NCBI GenBank assembly: GCA_021828225.1
Contig: JAKASH010000015.1
Span: forward strand, 1 to 16,079
Direction of reading: 5' to 3'
Length of the DNA: 16,079 bases
From: Acidobacteriota bacterium
GTDB lineage: Bacteria > Acidobacteriota > Terriglobia > UBA7540
This document shows positions 11,792 to 16,079 of the stretch, piece after piece (position 1 is the stretch's first letter; each line of letters begins with the position of its first letter). The position numbers were made by a program, and so were the translations under genes. Below the pieces are notes generated by a model that saw only the letters and a program-made list of their open reading frames with translations, did no database searches and was not told the origin of the DNA.

Positions 11792-12856
11792 ATGATCGTT
11801 GTGGATTCTCATCTCGACATAGCCTGGAATGCTCTGAACTGGAATCGCGACTTGACGCTGCCGGTGGAGGGGATTCGGCGCGTAGAAGCTGAAATGTCCG
11901 ATTACCACCGGGGTGCAAACACAGTTTGCTTTCCGGAAATGCGCCGGGGCGACGTGGCGATTTGTCTGGCCACCGTCCTGGCCCGTTCCACAATTGTGAA
12001 CCAACCGCTCCTTGATTACCGAAGCCAGGAGATCGCCTCGGCTATGGGCCACGGCCAGCGAAAGTACTACCAGATTCTGGAGGGGCAAGGACAGCTCCGG
12101 ATGTTGCGAAAAGCGGACGACATCGAGAATCACCTTGAGGCGTGGCGCAAGGGCTCCCGCGAAGCTATAGGCTACATCCTGAGCATGGAAGGGGCGGATC
12201 CGATCCTTTCGCCCGACGATGCCGCAGGCTGGTGGAAGAAAGGTCTGCGCGTGGTCGGCCTCTCTCATTACGGAGCCGGCACTTATGCCCATGGGACGTC
12301 AGGTCCGGGCGGACTGACACCGAAAGGATTCGAGCTGTTGAAGGCGTTCGAACAATTGGGAATGATTGTGGACGTCACTCATCTGACGGACAAGGGATTC
12401 TGGCAGGTGCTTGATTCCTTTCAGGGCAGGGTGCTAGCGAGCCACAACAACTGCCGTTCGCTTGTTCCTGGTGATCGCCAGTTCTCGGACGAGCAGCTCC
12501 GGGCACTGATTGCGCGCGGCGCCGTCATCGGCTCCGCGCTGGACTCCTGGATGTTGTGGCCGGGATACGTTCGCGGCCAGACGGACAATGGCTTGGTCAA
12601 ACTCAGAATGGTCGTCGACCACATGGACCACATCTGCCAGCTCGCAGGGAATGCTGCGAATATCGGGATTGGAAGCGACCTCGACGGCGGATTTGGCAGA
12701 GAGCAATCCCCTAGCGACCTTGCAACAATTGCCGACCTTCAAAAGATACCGTCACTGCTTAAGGAAAGGGGGTACGCCGAAAGCGATACTGAAGCAGTCA
12801 TGCACGGCAACTGGGTTCGATTTTTCAGCGAGGCCTGGCGCAACCTGCCCGACTAA
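11792..12856 (+). CDS. Membrane dipeptidase family (M19) zinc peptidase
   Basis: Family M19 enzymes hydrolyse dipeptides at a two-zinc site. The 354-aa product has the expected ligands in order: H7 and D9 in VVDSHLDIAWN, E133 in LSMEGADPI (bridging Glu), H197 in IVDVTHL, H218 in LASHNNCRSLVPGDR, and D296 in GIGSDLDGGFG. Length is typical. There is no signal peptide or membrane segment, so despite the family name it should be cytoplasmic. ATG 11792 follows AGGGGG by about five nt, and MIVVDSHLDI is the usual N-terminus. It stands alone between two gene remnants. Substrate unknown: bacterial relatives act on L-D and D-D dipeptides, including D-Ala-D-Ala. Confidence 0.92.
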   Translation: MIVVDSHLDIAWNALNWNRDLTLPVEGIRRVEAEMSDYHRGANTVCFPEMRRGDVAICLATVLARSTIVNQPLLDYRSQEIASAMGHGQRKYYQILEGQGQLRMLRKADDIENHLEAWRKGSREAIGYILSMEGADPILSPDDAAGWWKKGLRVVGLSHYGAGTYAHGTSGPGGLTPKGFELLKAFEQLGMIVDVTHLTDKGFWQVLDSFQGRVLASHNNCRSLVPGDRQFSDEQLRALIARGAVIGSALDSWMLWPGYVRGQTDNGLVKLRMVVDHMDHICQLAGNAANIGIGSDLDGGFGREQSPSDLATIADLQKIPSLLKERGYAESDTEAVMHGNWVRFFSEAWRNLPD

Positions 12857-12867
12857 TTCAGGAGAAA

Positions 12868-12882
12868 CTGATTTCCAAGGCA
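12868..12882 (+). repeat. 15-bp exact repeat after dipeptidase stop
   Basis: Second copy of CTGATTTCCAAGGCA, located 11 nt downstream of the dipeptidase stop codon. See 2927-2941. Confidence 0.45.
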
Positions 12883-12909
12883 TCTCTGTACTGAATCTTT
12901 AAGAACGCG

Positions 12910-13126
12910 CCGTGGACCAGGGGACTCCCAGAATGGGAAATCACTGGAGGGTCTTTTGGTTATACGAACGGTATGGCCGTTAGTTCAGACAAGAAATATT
13001 TGTTCATGGTCGAAAGTGACACCGATCGCATTTTTCGATTCCTACTCCAGGAAGGTGGCCCAATAGGGGTCTCCGAAAGTATACGCCGAGGACGTGGGTC
13101 GTGTTCCCGACGGACTCACCCTTCGG
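12910..13126 (+). pseudogene. SMP-30/gluconolactonase-like fragment with frameshift
   Basis: One frame reads LPEWEITGGSFGYTNGMAVS, then DKKYLFMVESDTDRIFRFLL and QEGGPIGVSES: the beta-propeller blade pattern NGMALSPDGKTLYVAESxTxRIWRF of SMP-30/gluconolactonases. Right after SES (near 13078) the homology continues in the +1 frame as VYAEDVGRVPDGLTL, the next conserved step (GRVPDGLALD) of the same family. So a single-base frameshift separates two collinear pieces. Both ends are truncated: no start codon with a ribosome site and no remaining blades, roughly 70 of the usual 280-300 residues. It is clearly a decayed gene fragment rather than a short functional gene. A terminator-like hairpin overlaps its 3' end. 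Confidence 0.66.
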
Positions 13127-13133
13127 GCTCACA

Positions 13134-13162
13134 GGGCTTCGCGGAGAGCAAGGCCCGTTTTT
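13134..13162 (+). terminator. Intrinsic terminator candidate before the ABC exporter
   Basis: GGGC (13134-13137) plus TT pairs with AA and GCCC (13153-13156) with one bulged G, a stem of six, followed immediately by TTTTT (13158-13162). CGGGC at 13124-13128 is an alternative left arm with GCCCG (13153-13157). It would insulate the ABC exporter promoter from upstream transcription. Confidence 0.5.
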
Positions 13163-13173
13163 AGCTCGGCGGC

Positions 13174-13202
13174 TTGACTTCGCATTCAGCGAAGACTAAG
13201 AT
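13174..13202 (+). promoter_or_regulatory. Sigma-70 promoter of the ABC exporter, with internal inverted repeat
   Basis: TTGACT (13174-13179) and TAAGAT (13197-13202) are exactly 17 bp apart. The spacer holds most of a perfect inverted repeat, CTTCGC (13178-13183) and GCGAAG (13189-13194), 5-nt centre, a likely operator. Transcription would start near 13209, leaving a leader of about 43 nt with the Shine-Dalgarno of ATG 13252. Confidence 0.6.
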
Positions 13203-13251
13203 TGTTTTTTACACGCCCGGCGGGCTCACCAGCCTGAGGGTAGGACGCCGG

Positions 13252-15063
13252 ATGAGCCAAGTTCAACGCCTGCTAGGATTTCTCCGACCTTACAGACTGC
13301 GCTTTATCATAGCTGTTGTCCTGATGGCTGTGGTGGGCGCCTGTGAGGCGATGACTGCCCTTCTCATCAAACCGATCGGCGACAACGTTCTGAAGCCCAA
13401 CGCCGGTTCCGGAGGCATTTTTCTCTTCAAGCTTCCCTGGAATCATCACCCGTTGTACCTGCGTGACTTTTTCCCCGGCCACATCCACAATGTCTGGACA
13501 GTCGTAGTCCTCTCCATCATCGTGGTGACCATTGTCAAGGGACTCGCGCGGTACACGGCCACGGTCAGCATCAACTTCATCGGCCAATCCGCCGTCCGGA
13601 ATCTGCGCAACCAGCTCTATTCCAAAATCGTTCAGCAGTCCATGGCCTTTTTCAAGAGGAATCCTACCGGTCGCCTGATGTCGGCAATCAGCAATGACAC
13701 CGACAAGATTCAGTTCGTGGTTTCCCAGGTATCTGCGGACTTCTTGAGAAACACTTTCACTCTGATTGGATTACTCGCCGTCATCTTTTATTATGATTGG
13801 AAACTGGCGCTCATTTCACTTGTGCTTGTGCCTTTGGTAGTGCTCCCCTCGGCAAATATTGGGCGGTCAATCCGTCGCTCCAGCCGCTCCAGTCAGGACC
13901 GGATGGCTGATATCAACAACCTCGTCCAGGAGACCTTTACGGGCATTGGGATTGTGAAGGCCTTCGTTATGGAACACTTTGAGGTGGCGCGGTTCAAGGC
14001 AGCGACCCACAAGCTGCTCCATACGAACATGCGCTGGGTCAGGGCCCAGGCTGCAACGGCTCCGCTGATGGAGCTTCTGAGTATGATTACCATTGCCGGT
14101 CTCCTGCTTTACGAGCGCAATGAGATTCTTCACCATGCGCAAACCATGGGCGGTTTTCTTGCTTTTGTTTACGCCCTGTTCAGGATGGGTGAACCAATAA
14201 AGCGCTTGACGGGCGTCAATAACGCTGTTCAGCAGGCTGTCGGGGCTTCGGAGCAGGTATTTCAGTTTCTGCAGGCAAGTCCGGAAGTCGCTGAAAAATC
14301 CGGTGCTATTGAGCTGCCACCTTTCCAGAATGAAATTGTTTTTGACCACGTGGATTTCGAATATGAGGAGGGCACTCCCCTCTTGCGGGATGTCAACCTG
14401 CGAATTCGGAAAGGTGAAGTTGTAGCTCTTGTGGGATCAAGCGGGGCCGGGAAAACAACCTTGGCCAGCCTGCTTCCCAGATTCTACGATGTCACACACG
14501 GCCGCCTGCTCATTGATGGGCATGATGTTCGTGACGTCAAGCTCAGCTCTTTGCGTTCCCGGATTGGGATGGTCACACAGGGCACCATTCTCTTTAACGA
14601 CACCATTTTCAACAACATCTGCTATGGCAACGGATCCCGGAGCCAAGCCGAGGTCGAGGAGGCTGCTCGCGCCGCCTTGGCACACGATTTCATCCTGGAA
14701 AGGCCTGGGGAATATCAGAGCGTAATCGGCGAACGTGGCCAGCGTCTTTCAGGAGGACAGCGGCAGCGGCTGGCGATCGCTCGCGCGCTGCTTAAGAATT
14801 CTCCCATCCTCATTTTGGACGAAGCGACTTCCGAGCTGGATACCGAATCGGAAGCGCTGGTGCAAAAAGCGCTGGGCAATCTGATGGCGGGGCGAACTGT
14901 TCTGGTTATCGCGCACCGGTTAAGCACCGTTCGGCGCGCAGACCGCATTGTGGTTCTGGACCGAGGGACGATCTCAGAGGTGGGCACCCACGAGGACCTC
15001 GTAACACGCGGAGGGATCTACCAGCGTCTCCACGAACTCCAATTCGTGGATGCAGGAGCATAA
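13252..15063 (+). CDS. MsbA-type ABC exporter (fused permease and ATPase)
   Basis: The 603-aa product is a half-transporter that should work as a homodimer in the inner membrane. The N-terminal half has about six membrane segments (for example FIIAVVLMAVVGACEAMTALL and LIGLLAVIFYYDWKLALISLV) with the coupling-helix region NLVQETFTGIGIVKAF. The ATPase half carries Walker A GSSGAGKTT (395-403), LSGGQ (499-503), Walker B with D523-E524 in DEATSELD (family usual TSALD) and the H-loop H555 in IAHRLSTV. The closest type is MsbA, the lipid A flippase, though drug or other lipid export cannot be excluded. ATG 13252 (MSQVQRLLGFLRPY) is preferred: it has GAGGGTAGGA upstream and matches family N-termini. 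The frame extends back to a TTG at 13174, but that codon is part of the predicted -35 box. Confidence 0.9.
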   Translation: MSQVQRLLGFLRPYRLRFIIAVVLMAVVGACEAMTALLIKPIGDNVLKPNAGSGGIFLFKLPWNHHPLYLRDFFPGHIHNVWTVVVLSIIVVTIVKGLARYTATVSINFIGQSAVRNLRNQLYSKIVQQSMAFFKRNPTGRLMSAISNDTDKIQFVVSQVSADFLRNTFTLIGLLAVIFYYDWKLALISLVLVPLVVLPSANIGRSIRRSSRSSQDRMADINNLVQETFTGIGIVKAFVMEHFEVARFKAATHKLLHTNMRWVRAQAATAPLMELLSMITIAGLLLYERNEILHHAQTMGGFLAFVYALFRMGEPIKRLTGVNNAVQQAVGASEQVFQFLQASPEVAEKSGAIELPPFQNEIVFDHVDFEYEEGTPLLRDVNLRIRKGEVVALVGSSGAGKTTLASLLPRFYDVTHGRLLIDGHDVRDVKLSSLRSRIGMVTQGTILFNDTIFNNICYGNGSRSQAEVEEAARAALAHDFILERPGEYQSVIGERGQRLSGGQRQRLAIARALLKNSPILILDEATSELDTESEALVQKALGNLMAGRTVLVIAHRLSTVRRADRIVVLDRGTISEVGTHEDLVTRGGIYQRLHELQFVDAGA

Positions 15064-15123
15064 ATTCAGCATTGGGGCCGAGGCCGGGCGGGGGCACCGG
15101 TTGCAACGGTCGCATGAGGCGAG

Positions 15124-16017
15124 ATGGTTCGAAGCATGACAGGTTACAGCAAGGTACGGCAGGAGGAGGTCGATTTTTCTCTGACCGTAGCAGTCAAGTC
15201 CGTCAATCATCGCTTTCTTGACTTGCAATTTCGGCTCCCTTCGGAACTTGCATCTATAGAGCCCATGTTGCGGGGAATTGTAAAGGATCACGTCAGCCGA
15301 GGCCATGTGGAAGTGAGTGTTAACCTGGAAAGGGCAGGCGCCGGAGATCTAAGGCTGAATCACGAGTTGTTGAATGCCTATGTCGTAGCCTGCCGGCAGT
15401 TGCGTGCTGAGCTGGGTTCGGCCGCCGAACCAGACGTAGTGCAGCTTCTGAGAATTCCCGGAGTAGTTGCGAGCGACGGCGAACTCTCGGACAAAGAATT
15501 AGCGGGCATTCGGAAGGTTCTAGAACCAACCTTGGCAGGTGCACTGGAAACGCTCAACACGATGCGGGATCGCGAAGGGGCGGCTTTGGAGAAGGATCTC
15601 CGCGAGCGCCTCGATCACCTGGAGTCCTTACGCAAAGGGGTTGCCAAGCTTGCCCGCCGCATTCCGCAGTACACTCAACAGCGGCTGGAAAACCGGTTAC
15701 GGGAACTGCTGGGGGCTGTGCATGTCGACGCCGCCAGGCTGGCTCAGGAGATCGCTTACCTGGCCTCGCGGTCGGATATCTCGGAGGAACTGACCCGCTT
15801 TCAGAGCCATCTGGTCCAGGCGCGCCAGCTGCTTGCCGAAAGTCGGGAGGTGGGTAAGAAGTTCGACTTTCTCCTCCAGGAACTCAACCGGGAAGCGAAT
15901 ACGTTGCTTTCTAAGACCTCAGATGTGCCTGAAGTCGGCGCCGAGGTTGGTCGCCAAGCCATTGAAATGAAGTCAGAGATTGAGAAGCTGCGAGAACAGG
16001 TGCAAAACATCGAGTGA
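15124..16017 (+). CDS. yicC: YicC/YloC family endoribonuclease
   Basis: The 297-aa product is full length for the family. It opens with the signature MVRSMTGYSK and VKSVNHRFLDLQFRLP, has a long helical middle, and ends in the DUF1732 region with SRSDISEELTRFQSHL, EVGKKFDFLLQELNREANTLLSK and the C-terminal ExKSEIEKLREQVQNIE. E. coli YicC has been reported to act as an endoribonuclease on a small RNA; that is family knowledge, not seen here. ATG 15124 has TGAGG four nt upstream. Its stop overlaps the gmk start by four nt (GTGA), the usual yicC-gmk pairing, so the two are probably translationally coupled. The ABC exporter ends 60 bp upstream on the same strand. Confidence 0.93.
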   Translation: MVRSMTGYSKVRQEEVDFSLTVAVKSVNHRFLDLQFRLPSELASIEPMLRGIVKDHVSRGHVEVSVNLERAGAGDLRLNHELLNAYVVACRQLRAELGSAAEPDVVQLLRIPGVVASDGELSDKELAGIRKVLEPTLAGALETLNTMRDREGAALEKDLRERLDHLESLRKGVAKLARRIPQYTQQRLENRLRELLGAVHVDAARLAQEIAYLASRSDISEELTRFQSHLVQARQLLAESREVGKKFDFLLQELNREANTLLSKTSDVPEVGAEVGRQAIEMKSEIEKLREQVQNIE

Positions 16018-16079
16018 AGGCGCCCCGCACAACCAAACCGCCGAACAGGCGTGGCAGCATCTTCGTTATTTCTGCACCT
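16014..16079 (+). CDS. gmk: Guanylate kinase, 5' end (cut by window edge)
   Basis: From GTG 16014 the frame encodes a basic lead (VKAPRTTKPPNR) followed by RGSIFVISAP, which is the start of the guanylate kinase P-loop strand (normally GxxFVISAPSGAGKT). Only 22 codons are in the window and the Walker A itself lies beyond it. The GTG overlaps the yicC stop by four nt. Guanylate kinase converts GMP to GDP and typically follows yicC in bacterial genomes. The identification rests on this strand plus the gene order. The basic lead is short and unremarkable. Confidence 0.82.
   Translation, partial: MKAPRTTKPPNRRGSIFVISAP

Overview
The window looks like a chromosomal, mostly housekeeping segment of a moderately GC-rich bacterium. 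The best guess is Acidobacteriota: an 81-aa protein starting MARGWESK resembles a small family I associate with that phylum, and the rpsT, rpsU and MtaB sequences and the structured intergenic repeats fit. The phylum call is inference from memory. There are no tRNA or rRNA genes, CRISPR arrays, transposases or phage genes.

Layout. Positions 1-860 hold the decayed 5' end of an aldo/keto reductase gene, then about 700 bases of gene-free DNA full of inverted repeats. holA (DNA polymerase III delta) follows and converges on rpsT (S20, minus strand). rpsT and hpt are divergent. hpt, mutS and anmK lie head to tail on the plus strand, with mutS and anmK overlapping. anmK converges on a minus-strand pair, tsaC plus a DUF218/YdcF-like membrane protein. 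A divergent plus-strand unit of rpsU (S21) and a double zinc-ribbon protein follows, then mtaB, the small MARGWESK protein, a second structured repeat region, a broken YecA/UPF0149 gene, an M19 dipeptidase, a decayed SMP-30/gluconolactonase fragment, an MsbA-type ABC exporter, yicC, and the first 22 codons of gmk, which runs off the window.

How the genes relate. Two genes act on the same nucleotide, A37 of ANN-decoding tRNAs: tsaC starts t6A synthesis and mtaB methylthiolates t6A. With S20, S21 and YicC this gives a strong translation and RNA theme. holA and mutS serve replication and repair, hpt purine salvage, anmK peptidoglycan recycling, and the ABC exporter probably envelope lipid export. 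The last pair, yicC-gmk, overlaps by 4 nt and is a classic bacterial arrangement.

I do not see a clear new multi-gene system. The most interesting signals are non-coding. A diverged intergenic repeat occurs twice in opposite orientation (364-466 minus; 11012-11111 plus), each copy near a decayed gene. One copy adjoins a cloverleaf-like set of nested perfect inverted repeats (453-540). There are also symmetric operator candidates exactly on the rpsU and ABC-exporter promoters, a 9-bp hairpin between rpsU and its partner, and three gene remnants with internal deletion or frameshift. Promoters and hairpins were found by eye and are predictions.
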